A stretch of DNA of 64,000 bases from Cytobacillus kochii (GTDB lineage Bacteria; Bacillota; Bacilli; Bacillales; Cytobacillaceae), in NCBI RefSeq assembly GCF_020171845.1, contig NZ_JAIVAM010000004.1, forward strand, positions 434,001 to 498,000. Direction: 5' to 3'. This document shows positions 9,165 to 20,358 of this stretch, one piece after another. Both the position numbers and the translations under genes were made by a program. A model generated the notes under the pieces. It was not told the DNA's origin. It saw nothing but the letters and a program-made list of their open reading frames with translations, and made no database searches. Each line of letters opens with the position of its first letter. Position 1 is the stretch's first letter.

Positions 9165-9699
9165 GACCGGTTTTATATTTTTTCTTGCGCGGTTTTGGTT
9201 TATTTTAATTGCCTGGTCGCGCATTTATTTGCCCGTTGCACTCATCCTTATTTTCAAGAAATTTCACGATATAGATTTCTTCGTGTTCTTAGTTAATTAA
9301 CGAATCTAGTGAGATGAATGTTGTTTTCAGCTCCACTATTAAGTTAAATCGCTATAATAATCATCACCTTCTTTTTCTCATTTTCCCTTTTAATAATGAA
9401 AAGTTCATTCAATTCGATATTGTTTATGTCAGACTTTAAGGCAGGTATGTCAAAGATCAATAAGCAGAACCTGGGTCTATAAAAAATTTTTAGGGGTAGT
9501 TAAAGTAATAGAATTGTAGTGAATAGAGGATATATACTCCTAAAATCATAGCAAAAATAACAAGGCATAAGTATATTGTCCAAGATGGATGGGTAAAAAT
9601 GGGTTGTGTCACGTTCAAAGAAAAAATTATAATGAAACCTTGAATACGAAATAGCAGAGTTCACAACTCTTTCTTTCAGTCTAAGAGACCCATAGAGCA
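9165..9699. other. Long intergenic region with one doubtful short frame
   Basis: No clear gene. On the minus strand a GTG frame at 9612-9490 encodes 40 residues with one membrane-like stretch (IYLCLVIFAMILGVYILY), but it has no convincing RBS, so it is not called as a gene. It may be the tail of a decayed membrane protein. Confidence 0.4.
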
Positions 9700-9747
9700 A
9701 AAAAATCCGAACACATAAACCTTTATAGGTTTGAAATGTGTTCGGAC
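9700..9747 (-). terminator. Terminator after the YocH-like gene
   Basis: TCCGAACACAT (9707-9717) pairs with ATGTGTTCGGA (9737-9747), with a secondary AAACCT/AGGTTT stem in the loop. Seven U residues follow on the minus strand. Confidence 0.9.
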
Positions 9748-9793
9748 TTGTCAGCTAACTATCATACTAGTTTAACCATTTTCTATTTAACAA

Positions 9794-10630
9794 TTAATCT
9801 AAGATTGTCACTTTTACTGTTTGTCTACCATAATTAATGGCATCCTCTTTATTTGGAATAAAGATATCAATTTTATTTCCTTTAATTGCACCGCCAGTAT
9901 CTCCTGCGATTGCTTCACCATAACCTTCTACATATACTTTTGTGCCAAGTGGAATAACATTTGGATCAACTGAAATGACCTTCGCATCTGGATTCTCTTT
10001 TAAGTTAATACCAGTTGCAGTTACACCAGAACAACCCTCACAAGATGCTGTATATGCAGTTGCTTCCATTGTAATTTCTTTTGTTCCTTCTTCTGAAGGG
10101 GTGTTGTTTGTATTTTTCTCTTCCTTAGGTGCATCTACAGCCTCTGCAGGTTCTTCTTTTGCCTGTTCTTTGTTCGTCTCTTGATTCACCGCTGGTTTTT
10201 CTTCTTTAGTTGGTGTAGATTCGGTATTTTCTACCGGAGTATGTACCGGGCTTTCTTTTACGATACTACTCGGTGCACCGGGATATACAACAAGCTCTTG
10301 GTCAGGGTGTATCACTTCTGAACTTAAATTGTTCCAGTTTTTTAATGAATCAACCTTCACATCAAGTTCTTTTGCAATGCCCCAAAGCGTGTCGCCTTTA
10401 TTTACTTTATATTTTTCTTCCTCATATACGTTTAACACATCTTCAATATAAATTGTATTTGAAGATAAGTTATTCCACTCTTTAACCTGTTCAACTGTCG
10501 TATTGTATTTTTGTGAGATGCTCCATATTGTATCTCCTTTTTTGACAGTTACTTCCTCGGCTTGCACGCTTGCTGCAGCTCCTCCTGCAATAGTTGCTAC
10601 AGCTAAAAATGATAATACTGATTTTTTCAT
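9794..10630 (-). CDS. yocH: Secreted LysM / 3D-domain cell wall protein (YocH-like)
   Basis: Exported peptidoglycan-binding and probably peptidoglycan-cutting protein, 278 residues. A signal peptide (1-24, cut after SVQA) is followed by LysM 1 (about 26-68), LysM 2 (72-116), a Pro/Glu/Lys/Thr-rich linker (about 117-187) and a 3D domain (188-278) with three conserved aspartates at 222 (ISVDP), 244 (GDTGG) and 255 (KIDIF). The layout equals B. subtilis YocH, a WalRK target thought to act as a muropeptidase. A perfect WalR box lies about 100 bases upstream. RBS AGGAGGT is present. Confidence 0.93.
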   Translation of the reverse strand: MKKSVLSFLAVATIAGGAAASVQAEEVTVKKGDTIWSISQKYNTTVEQVKEWNNLSSNTIYIEDVLNVYEEEKYKVNKGDTLWGIAKELDVKVDSLKNWNNLSSEVIHPDQELVVYPGAPSSIVKESPVHTPVENTESTPTKEEKPAVNQETNKEQAKEEPAEAVDAPKEEKNTNNTPSEEGTKEITMEATAYTASCEGCSGVTATGINLKENPDAKVISVDPNVIPLGTKVYVEGYGEAIAGDTGGAIKGNKIDIFIPNKEDAINYGRQTVKVTILD

Positions 10631-10731
10631 TTCGCATAACCTCCTGTATAGCTTGTATTAGCTAACGGTGATAATCATAACAAAAGTTCGTTACAGGAAA
10701 AGAACAGGACAATAATAATCTAATGACTTAT

Positions 10732-10748
10732 ATAACAGAAGTTTAACA
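10732..10748 (-). promoter_or_regulatory. WalR box upstream of yocH
   Basis: Minus strand TGTTAAACTTCTGTTAT fits TGTWAH-N5-TGTWAH exactly. It lies about 100 bases upstream of the yocH start, as expected for activation by WalR. Confidence 0.75.
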
Positions 10749-10930
10749 AAATGAGGGTTGTTGCTTAATAAATGTATTAATAGTAATTCTTCTTCCTTAA
10801 AATGAAAATTTTTCTTCCTTTTTATTAAAAAATTCAAAAAATAGGTACACATTTTTATTTTAATCGTGTATACTGTATCATAACAGAAGGAATAATAAAA
10901 TAATTGTTATATAAAAGGAGATGGAAGAAA

Positions 10931-11062
10931 ATGATGAGTCCAGTAGAATTTTTTCAAACTTTACCTAAGAAGGTATGCCCAGAATGCGGTCAAATAATGG
11001 AAGAACAAGCGGAATCCTACTTAATGGAATGTGATCGTTGTCTTTCAAAAAAAGGTGAATAG
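10931..11062 (+). CDS. yhfH: YhfH-family small zinc-ribbon protein
   Basis: Protein of 43 residues with two Cys pairs, CPECG (16-20) and CDRC (34-37), spaced for a zinc ribbon. Its N-terminus MMSPVEFFQTLP matches the YhfH family, common in Bacillus and of unknown role. RBS AAAGGAG lies 13 bases from the first ATG; the second ATG is equally possible. A strong terminator follows, so this is a complete single-gene unit. Confidence 0.8.
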   Translation: MMSPVEFFQTLPKKVCPECGQIMEEQAESYLMECDRCLSKKGE

Positions 11063-11070
11063 AACGACAA

Positions 11071-11105
11071 AAACCGTGCAGTCGATGTAGACTACACGGT
11101 TTTTT
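11071..11105 (+). terminator. Terminator after yhfH
   Basis: AAACCGTGCAGTC pairs with GACTACACGGTTT (one mismatch), followed by a T-tract. Confidence 0.85.
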
Positions 11106-11180
11106 GTATCCATCTTGCTAAAAATAAAGCGATTAACACAAAGAACTATGCTAATTGCTTTATTTTTAACTGGCGTCAAG

Positions 11181-11372
11181 TTACATTAAGATTTCTGGGA
11201 GATCCCTTACTTCTAAAGTTGTGTCACTACCACATAAAGGGCATTTCAAATCTACAGATACAAAATCTTTTCTCATCCAGCCATTACATGTATTATCTAG
11301 ACAAGCATATACATCCGTACTTAAAATCACTACTTCAGGTTTTTCATCTTGTGCTTTTTTATTAAAAAACAT
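11181..11372 (-). CDS. ydjO: YdjO-family (cold-inducible type) zinc-ribbon protein
   Basis: Small cytoplasmic protein of 63 residues with four Cys in two pairs, CLDNTCNGWMRKDF (24-37) and CPLCG (44-48), which would bind one zinc. The CNGWMRK block and length match the YdjO family; its function is unknown. RBS AGAGGGGGA precedes the ATG. A long AT-rich hairpin at about 11120-11167 probably ends the transcript. Confidence 0.8.
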   Translation of the reverse strand: MFFNKKAQDEKPEVVILSTDVYACLDNTCNGWMRKDFVSVDLKCPLCGSDTTLEVRDLPEILM

Positions 11373-11492
11373 CGTAATCCCCCTCTAAATTTTATCTTCT
11401 ACTATTAGTATGGACAACTTAGCTTAGATTAATGAATTTAATTCTGTGTATTTTTTCGTAAGTAACGTAAACTATAGAAAGAGGTGAACATA

Positions 11493-11639
11493 ATGTCATC
11501 AAAAGAAAAACGATTTACAGTAGCAGGAACTGATATTAATGAAGTGAAACGACTAAATCAACAGTCTGGTTTATCTTATAATGAAGTAAAAGCATTATTA
11601 GCTGCAAAATATTTAAATTCAAAAAATGAGCGTAACTAA
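11493..11639 (+). CDS. Short gamma-type small acid-soluble spore protein
   Basis: A 48-residue product with TVAGTDINEVKRLNQQSGLS, close to the repeat of gamma-type SASPs (AGT/SETN-x-x-x-VK-x-x-N-x-x-S). In the family these are spore storage proteins degraded during germination; the usual GPR site TEF/ASE is not obvious in this short form. AGAGGTGAACATA precedes the ATG, and a terminator follows immediately. It is convergent with the next gene. Assignment rests on one repeat unit. Confidence 0.65.
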   Translation: MSSKEKRFTVAGTDINEVKRLNQQSGLSYNEVKALLAAKYLNSKNERN

Positions 11640-11668
11640 AGAAGCTGCCAGTAAGCAGCTTCTTTAAT
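11637..11668 (+). terminator. Terminator between the convergent SASP and 50-aa genes
   Basis: GAAGCTGC (11641-11648) pairs with GCAGCTTC (11655-11662), flanked by AAA and TTTAATTT. It serves the plus-strand SASP and possibly also the minus strand. Confidence 0.8.
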
Positions 11669-11821
11669 TTAATTCTGTGATTTTTTTCTTGGAATCGCGA
11701 TGTCAATACCTTCAATAGCATCCCAATTTTCATCAAAATTTTCTAAATCACCATTTAGCAAGGATAGATTCTCATAAAGATTTTTGGATTCACTTAAAGG
11801 CATATCCTCATACTCTTTCAA
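11669..11821 (-). CDS. Hypothetical 50-aa protein
   Basis: Not recognised. From a TTG at 11821, with GAAGGGAGG 8 bases upstream, the frame gives 50 residues: an acidic, Asn/Glu/Leu-rich body and a basic tail (PRKKSQN). No membrane segment or motif. A longer reading from 11860 has no RBS. Confidence 0.5.
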   Translation of the reverse strand: MKEYEDMPLSESKNLYENLSLLNGDLENFDENWDAIEGIDIAIPRKKSQN

Positions 11822-12214
11822 ATCTGTTATCCTCCCTTCATGTAATACTATTGTGTTCAAATTTCACTTTTTCATACAGTTCTCAAGCATTTATGTACTA
11901 TTGCCAATATGATTACATAGAGAGAATTCTTCACAATTCGAATCAATGATCATCGATTTAACAAGCAGTAGAATAACTGTTCACATGATTAATATCATGA
12001 CTGGTTGATGAATATTACCATGAACACAAGTAGGTTGAAGGATGGAAGAAATAAAGAGATAAACTCGTAGGGAAATTCCAAAAATATAATATAGAAGATT
12101 ATTCTTAAGTGAATACTTTTTTAGCAAGTTGAAAGTAAATGGTTCCCAAACTGAAGTAGCGAAACTTTCACAATGTAGCATAACAACATTCAAAAAATTA
12201 AAAACAGAAGTATT
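11822..12214. other. Intergenic, possible decayed coding sequence
   Basis: On the plus strand a frame open from 12090 to 12272 reads like protein (KLKVNGSQTEVAKLSQCS suggests a helix-turn-helix) but has no start codon or RBS and an upstream in-frame stop. Probably a remnant. Confidence 0.35.
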
Positions 12215-12246
12215 TAAAAATAATAAAGCAGCCATTAAGGCTGCTT
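12215..12246 (-). terminator. Terminator after the collagen-like gene
   Basis: AAGCAGCC (12226-12233) pairs with GGCTGCTT (12239-12246), followed on the minus strand by UUAUUAUUUUU. Confidence 0.65.
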
Positions 12247-12361
12247 CTCAAGATGTTCTAACGTCAATATAACAAACATCTACTATCTTATATTTATCTT
12301 TAATTCCCATGTTGACATCCTCATTTGAAGGGTAGCTTTTATTTTTATTGATTTACTTTCG

Positions 12362-15700
<3,339 letters not shown>

Positions 15701-15756
15701 TCACCTTCCTTTTTATAGAGAATACAAGTGAATTTAATTTAAATTAACTTTCTAAT

Positions 15757-15782
15757 TAATTTATGAAATTTGGAACAAAAGT
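15757..15782 (-). promoter_or_regulatory. Possible SigK promoter for the collagen-like gene
   Basis: Minus strand CATAAATTA fits the SigK -10 pattern CATANNNTA, with AC 15 bases upstream (usual spacing is 16-17). It lies 63 bases before the start codon. Confidence 0.35.
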
Positions 15783-15913
15783 GGAACGGCACATTTATTG
15801 ATCTTTGAAAAAACTGAGTTTAAATAAAATGATAAAATTTTGTCGCATTTTAATAAAAAGTACAAGTAATAAATAAAAAAATTCGACATAAAATCTAAAA
15901 ATAGAATATAAGA

Positions 15914-15948
15914 CCTTTTCCTATATACTCATGAGTATGTTGAAAAGG
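15914..15948. other. Nested palindrome in the divergent intergenic region
   Basis: A perfect 14-bp palindrome ATACTCATGAGTAT (15925-15938) is nested between CCTTTTC (15914-15920) and its complement GAAAAGG (15942-15948). It lies between the divergent collagen-like and aldehyde dehydrogenase genes. Could be an operator or a hairpin; no T-tract follows. The rest of 15695-16168 holds nothing else I recognise. Confidence 0.4.
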
Positions 15949-16175
15949 CATTTCTTGTTGGAATACAAGTGTATTTTCACACGGCTCCAGGATGAATATA
16001 ATACCTGTTAATCCGCGCATACATATAGATATCAATTCCGATGTTTAACCTTTACATTAGTGCTGTCCGATAAATAGCTTCTTTCTTATATTCATTAAAT
16101 GTCCATGTCGAATATAGACGGAAAATTATAAATCTTCTTAGTTGATTTATAATTTTAAAAAATGGTACTATATTC

Positions 16176-16190
16176 ATGTAAACGGTTTCT
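16176..16190 (+). promoter_or_regulatory. cre site (CcpA) at the aldehyde dehydrogenase promoter
   Basis: ATGTAAACGGTTTCT matches WTGNAANCGNWNNCW at every defined position. It sits just after a TATATT -10-like box (16169-16174), so CcpA binding would overlap the transcription start and repress. Confidence 0.65.
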
Positions 16191-16247
16191 ATGCTTAACA
16201 ATTCCAGCCATGAGAGTACATAGACACTATTTTTAAGGAGGAATTCG

Positions 16248-17732
16248 ATGAGTCAGTTAACTGTAAGTGTGAAAGAAAAGGTGGAGAAATTTTTAAGTGG
16301 GAAGAAAAAGCTGTATATTAATGGGGAGTTTGTCGAAAGCAAATCAGGTAAAACATTCGAATCTTATAACCCAGCGACAGGTGAAGTACTCGCCCATGTA
16401 TATGAAGCTGACAAGGAAGACATTGATTTAGCGGTCAAAGCAGCTCGCGAGGCATTTGATAATGGTAAATGGTCAAAGATCTCTGCTGCACAACGCAGTC
16501 GACTTCTCTATAAACTTGCCGACTTAATGGAAGAGAATAGTGAAGAATTAGCACAATTAGAAACCTTAGATAACGGAAAACCTATTAGAGAAACAACAAA
16601 TGCAGATATCCCACTAGCTGTTGAGCATATGCGTTATTATGCTGGCTGGTCAACAAAAATCGTAGGACAGACGATACCGGTAAGCGGTCCATTCTTTAAC
16701 TATACAAGACATGAACCTGTGGGAGTAGTAGGACAAATCATCCCATGGAACTTCCCATTGTTAATGGCTATGTGGAAAATCGGTGCAGCACTAGCTAGCG
16801 GTTGTACGGTTGTATTAAAGCCAGCTGAGCAAACTCCTCTATCTGCTCTCTATTTAGCAGAACTAGTCGAGGAAGCTGGATTCCCTAAAGGTGTCATTAA
16901 TATTGTTCCTGGATTTGGTGAAACGGCAGGTAGTCCATTAGTGGATCATCCATTGGTCGACAAAATTGCTTTTACTGGCTCTACTGAAGTCGGTAAATCG
17001 ATTATGTCCAGTGCTTCTAAAACATTAAAAAGAGTAACGCTGGAGCTTGGCGGTAAATCACCTAATATTATCTTACCTGATGCTGACCTTTCAAAAGCGA
17101 TTCCAGGGGCCCTAAATGGTGTCATGTTTAACCAAGGTCAAGTGTGCTGTGCCGGTTCTCGTGTGTTTATTCAGAAGAAACAATTTGATAATGTAGTGGC
17201 TGATATGGCAAGCCATGCTAAAAATATCAAACAAGGAGCAGGTATACATGCTGACACAGAAATTGGACCACTGGTGTCAACTGAACAACAAAAACGAGTC
17301 CTTGGTTATATTGAAAAAGGTGTAAGTGAAGGTGCAGAACTGGTCGTAGGAGGAACGAAACCACAGGATGATGGCTATTTTGTTTCACCAACAATCTTTG
17401 CTAATGTGCAAGATGACATGACGATTGCTAAGGAAGAGATATTCGGTCCAGTTATTTCCGCAATGCCATATGAAGATTTGGATGAACTTATTGATCGGGC
17501 TAATCGCTCAGAATATGGTTTGGCTGCGGGCGTATGGACACGTGATGTAGCAAATGCTCATTATATTGCAAATAAACTTCGAGCAGGTACCGTTTGGGTT
17601 AACTGTTATAATGCTTTTGATGCAGCTTCACCATTTGGTGGCTATAAACAGTCTGGTATCGGTCGTGAAATGGGATCCTATGCTCTTGATAATTATACTG
17701 AAGTGAAAAGTGTCTGGATTTCAATGAAATAA
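16248..17732 (+). CDS. dhaS: NAD(P)-dependent aldehyde dehydrogenase (DhaS-like)
   Basis: Soluble enzyme of 494 residues that oxidises aldehydes to carboxylic acids. It has the full ALDH set: PWNFPLLM and KPAEQTP (cofactor site), FTGSTEVGK, the general-base Glu in [10 protein letters not shown], the catalytic Cys in [12 protein letters not shown], and PFGGYKQSG near the C-terminus. Length and sequence fit B. subtilis DhaS and class 1/2 ALDHs; the natural aldehyde cannot be named. RBS AAGGAGG is excellent. A cre site in the promoter suggests carbon catabolite repression. Convergent with the MerR gene and sharing its terminator. Confidence 0.93.
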   Translation: MSQLTVSVKEKVEKFLSGKKKLYINGEFVESKSGKTFESYNPATGEVLAHVYEADKEDIDLAVKAAREAFDNGKWSKISAAQRSRLLYKLADLMEENSEELAQLETLDNGKPIRETTNADIPLAVEHMRYYAGWSTKIVGQTIPVSGPFFNYTRHEPVGVVGQIIPWNFPLLMAMWKIGAALASGCTVVLKPAEQTPLSALYLAELVEEAGFPKGVINIVPGFGETAGSPLVDHPLVDKIAFTGSTEVGKSIMSSASKTLKRVTLELGGKSPNIILPDADLSKAIPGALNGVMFNQGQVCCAGSRVFIQKKQFDNVVADMASHAKNIKQGAGIHADTEIGPLVSTEQQKRVLGYIEKGVSEGAELVVGGTKPQDDGYFVSPTIFANVQDDMTIAKEEIFGPVISAMPYEDLDELIDRANRSEYGLAAGVWTRDVANAHYIANKLRAGTVWVNCYNAFDAASPFGGYKQSGIGREMGSYALDNYTEVKSVWISMK

Positions 17733-17740
17733 TATAGAAT

Positions 17741-17777
17741 AAAAAAAGAGTAGCCAAAAAATGGCTACTCTTTTTTT
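17741..17777. terminator. Bidirectional terminator between dhaS and the MerR gene
   Basis: A 16-bp perfect stem (17741-17756 with 17762-17777) has an A-run on one side and a T-run on the other, so it works both ways. Confidence 0.92.
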
Positions 17778-18531
17778 ACGCATATGCTAAAATACTGTCT
17801 CTTAAGAGTTGAGCAGCCCCTACACCTGCTTTCTCATCGTAATACTGTGTAAATCTCTCATCAGCGATATACATGTCTGCCAAACTTTTATGTGCCTCAG
17901 AAGAATAAGTTGACCATGTATATTGTAACCATTTTTTGTGTAACATCACGATTTGCTTCGCATCTTCTTTTTGTTGATTTTTTTGTTGATTGAATTGTTT
18001 AAGTCTTTCAATCAATTCGCTCTCAATCTCTTGCATCTCTTTATAGCTTTCCTCAGACATTCCCATCCATGATTGATTTGCCTCTTCTACTGCTTCCTCT
18101 CCATATTTTTCACGAATTTCCTCTCCGAACTTGTTTTCGTTTTCCTCTATTCTCTTCTTTTTGAATGCGGCAAATTTTTCTTCGTTACTCATTTCTATCT
18201 CTCCTTTATGATAAGCAATCGTATGTTCAACTGCTTCTATTAGGCTGTCAATATGATTCCTCTCTTCAACTAATGCATCATAATGCGTGTGCAGTATGCT
18301 TTGTATCGATTGACTTTCAGAAGATAGTATTCTTTGTATGTCAGACAATTTGAAGTTTAATTCCCTATAGAACAAGATTTGTTGCAATCGATCGACTTCA
18401 ACTGTTGAATAAAATCGATAACCCGCTTCATTGGTTTTTGTAGGCTTAAGTAAATGAATTTCATCATAGTATCTTAAAGTTCGTGTACTTACACCAGACA
18501 TTTGTGCCATTTGTTTAATTGAATAGAGCAT
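17776..18531 (-). CDS. MerR-family multidrug-type regulator (Mta/TipA-like)
   Basis: DNA-binding activator of 251 residues. The N-terminal MerR winged helix (about 1-70, SIKQMAQMSGVSTRTLRYYDEIHLL) leads into a dimerising coiled coil (about 75-110) and a C-terminal TipAS effector domain (about 118-248) that in Mta and TipA binds amphipathic or peptide antibiotics. The ATG at 18531 is preferred to a TTG one codon upstream because GGAGG is then 7 bases away. Its promoter has the long 19-bp spacer typical of MerR targets, so it most likely activates itself. No efflux gene lies beside it; the lnr transporter is 1.5 kb away on the same strand. Confidence 0.9.
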   Translation of the reverse strand: MLYSIKQMAQMSGVSTRTLRYYDEIHLLKPTKTNEAGYRFYSTVEVDRLQQILFYRELNFKLSDIQRILSSESQSIQSILHTHYDALVEERNHIDSLIEAVEHTIAYHKGEIEMSNEEKFAAFKKKRIEENENKFGEEIREKYGEEAVEEANQSWMGMSEESYKEMQEIESELIERLKQFNQQKNQQKEDAKQIVMLHKKWLQYTWSTYSSEAHKSLADMYIADERFTQYYDEKAGVGAAQLLRDSILAYA

Positions 18532-18551
18532 CAACTCACCTCCTAATCACT

Positions 18552-18582
18552 ACAATAAAGGTTTACGTTGCGTAAAGGTCAA
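18552..18582 (-). promoter_or_regulatory. MerR-type promoter and operator
   Basis: Minus strand TTGACC (18582-18577) and TATTGT (18557-18552) are separated by exactly 19 bases. The spacer holds the palindrome TTTACG-CAA-CGTAAA (18562-18576), the expected site for the MerR regulator encoded just downstream. Confidence 0.8.
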
Positions 18583-18678
18583 GCGTAAATGAAAAAAATT
18601 TTTCCATACCACTTTTAATGCAGGATACAAAGCAACAATGTTTTTTATATGCTTTTTTGACCCTTTAAACGACAGTCA

Positions 18679-18937
18679 TCAGATGTTCAACCCCAAATGG
18701 CGAGTAACATCCTCCTCCACTAGCGGAAGTTCTCTAGAAAAATTCACAATAAGTGCTTTTAAGAATCCTTTTATATGTACTCAAATCTTTTTATGGGAAA
18801 AGGAATTGATGATGCCTGTCAGGTAATATCCCAAAAGTCTAACTAGTTGGGTTTTATGAACAGTTCGGTCTTTTAGTAAAAGTATTGTTAATTTAGCGTA
18901 TAATTTCTTCCATGACGCGTTTTGGTAGTTCAATCAT
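18679..18937 (-). pseudogene. Decayed gene of unknown identity
   Basis: The minus strand reads MIELPKRVMEEIIR then stops; a second frame continues KLTILLLKDRTVHKTQLVRL and further protein-like sequence, meets a TGA, and goes on to a double stop at 18679. The residue pattern looks like real protein with a frameshift and one nonsense codon. The family was not recognised. The rest of 18583-19047 shows nothing. Confidence 0.4.
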
Positions 18938-19047
18938 CCTTTAATATGAGCCTAATTTACTTAGCTTAAAACCCAATTGTATCATTACACCATGTTCTGT
19001 TTAAAAAAGAAGATATAGAACTTGAAAATAACCGAAGATAAACTAAA

Positions 19048-19250
19048 GGGGCTGGGTTATAACTCAATGAACTACCTTAAAACGAACAATAACAAATGAT
19101 GCCCTATGAACATGAAGATCATTTGTAAAAAAGGTCCATTTCATTGCACTATAGACACTCCTTTCTGACAAAAAATCCGAATGATTAGATGATAAATACG
19201 CCTAATCACTCGGATCAATCCTTAGCTAGAATACTTATGTCCCAACCTCT
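19048..19250. repeat. Intergenic repeat element, copy 2
   Basis: Second copy (203 bp) of the element at 1826-2031. Its ends form a clearer imperfect inverted repeat: GGGGCTGGGTTATAACT against the complement of the right end, GAGGTTGGGACATAAGT (12 of 17 matching). The right third is nearly identical to copy 1. It ends 4 bases beyond the stop codon of the lnrN-like gene and again provides its terminator. Confidence 0.75.
19170..19215 (-). terminator. Terminator inside repeat copy 2
   Basis: ATCCGAATGATTAG (19175-19188) pairs with CTAATCACTCGGAT (19202-19215) with one mismatch, followed by a U-tract on the minus strand. It ends the lnr operon. Confidence 0.85.
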
Positions 19251-19254
19251 TCAG

Positions 19255-20358
19255 TTATTTCGTCCTTCTTTCGATCAAATTTACGCCAACGCCCATACAA
19301 ATCACTCCAATTAATAACATGAGGACTAATGGCATTGTAATCTCAAGCCATCCGGCATCAAAGATGGCTATATCCATTAGGGCTTCAATCGCATGAACGA
19401 GTGGAAATAAATCGGCAACGAACGAGAGGACAGGATGACTAATCAGTCCAGGTGGCATGTAAACACCACTGATGACCGGCACAATTGGCATAACGGACGG
19501 GAAAATCATATTAAACTGTTCCGGTGTTTTTATAAATCCTGTAAATAACATGGCTAAACTCACCATACTGAGTGTAAAGACAGCAGCGACAGTAAGTATC
19601 ATGCCAAAGTTATGTCCTAGATCATAGTCCATCACATAATTAAAAATCGCTAATACAATTACAATTTGCATAAACCCAATCATAAAACTGTAAAACAGAT
19701 GGCCGGCATACATCCCCGTTTTGCTGACAGGAGAGAGAATCATTCGATCCCATACACCACTCACTTTATCGGAAGTTACTGCATTCACTTTAAATCCAAT
19801 TGTAAACATGGCTAGAAACAGGGTGAAACCAAACAGTAATTGGAGCTGCATATTATATTCAGGCACTTCTCCACCCTCAATGGATTCCGTTTGCATTTGG
19901 AATGGAGCCTCTTCCAAATAACCATTCACTTTCTCTCGTGTGGTGTCAACATTCCCTGTTCCAGATGCGGCTTGGAGCTGCGCCTCTTTCGTAAATACAG
20001 AATGAACATAGTCTTCCACTAATTGGACCGCCTGAGTATTGGAAGCTGCAATAATCTGATAATCACTTTCTGATAGCCGAATCGCTGCCTCACTTTTTCC
20101 ATCTTCCACATCTGTCTGCGCCTCTAATTCATCAGTAATCACAAAATCATAATCCTGATTTGCATTCAACAGAGGCTCCCATTTTTCTTCCACTTCTCTA
20201 CTATTAGGCTCACTGCTAAAAATCGGAACAGTTGTTTCTGTTTGTTCATGCAAATCGGTGAAAATAAACGTAAAAAGTATGCTTCCTATGGTCAATAGAA
20301 TGACTAACCATGGACTTCTTATGTCCTTCTTGAATTGTGCTTTCATCAATGGAAACAT
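19255..20358 (-). CDS. lnrN: ABC transporter permease, LnrN-like
   Basis: Membrane subunit of an ABC-2 exporter, 367 residues. One N-terminal membrane segment (about 17-33), a large extracytoplasmic domain (about 35-175), then five membrane segments, the usual ABC-2/YhgE-like layout. It is the last gene of the order kinase, regulator, ATPase, permease, permease, identical to lnrJKLMN (yfiJKLMN) of B. subtilis, which gives resistance to linear polyenes such as linearmycin. Its ATG overlaps the stop of the preceding permease (TAATG), with AGGGGGAGG inside that gene. The specificity here is inferred from gene order. Confidence 0.85.
   Translation of the reverse strand: MFPLMKAQFKKDIRSPWLVILLTIGSILFTFIFTDLHEQTETTVPIFSSEPNSREVEEKWEPLLNANQDYDFVITDELEAQTDVEDGKSEAAIRLSESDYQIIAASNTQAVQLVEDYVHSVFTKEAQLQAASGTGNVDTTREKVNGYLEEAPFQMQTESIEGGEVPEYNMQLQLLFGFTLFLAMFTIGFKVNAVTSDKVSGVWDRMILSPVSKTGMYAGHLFYSFMIGFMQIVIVLAIFNYVMDYDLGHNFGMILTVAAVFTLSMVSLAMLFTGFIKTPEQFNMIFPSVMPIVPVISGVYMPPGLISHPVLSFVADLFPLVHAIEALMDIAIFDAGWLEITMPLVLMLLIGVICMGVGVNLIERRTK

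Noticed and set aside
9490-9700. Minus-strand frames of 40 and 66 codons upstream of the yocH terminator
   Set aside because: No RBS at either start; the 40-codon one has a membrane-like stretch but no other support.
11981-12272. 84-codon minus frame and a 60-codon plus frame with an HTH-like stretch
   Set aside because: The minus frame lacks an RBS and sensible composition; the plus frame has no start codon and overlaps the collagen terminator. At most a remnant.
12300-12340. 20-codon minus-strand frame (MGIKDKYKIVDVCYIDVRTS) with an RBS-like AGGATG
   Set aside because: Too short and between the collagen gene and its terminator; no independent support.
18638-18826. 62-codon plus-strand frame
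   Set aside because: The opposite strand reads as decayed protein, which explains the open frame better; no RBS.
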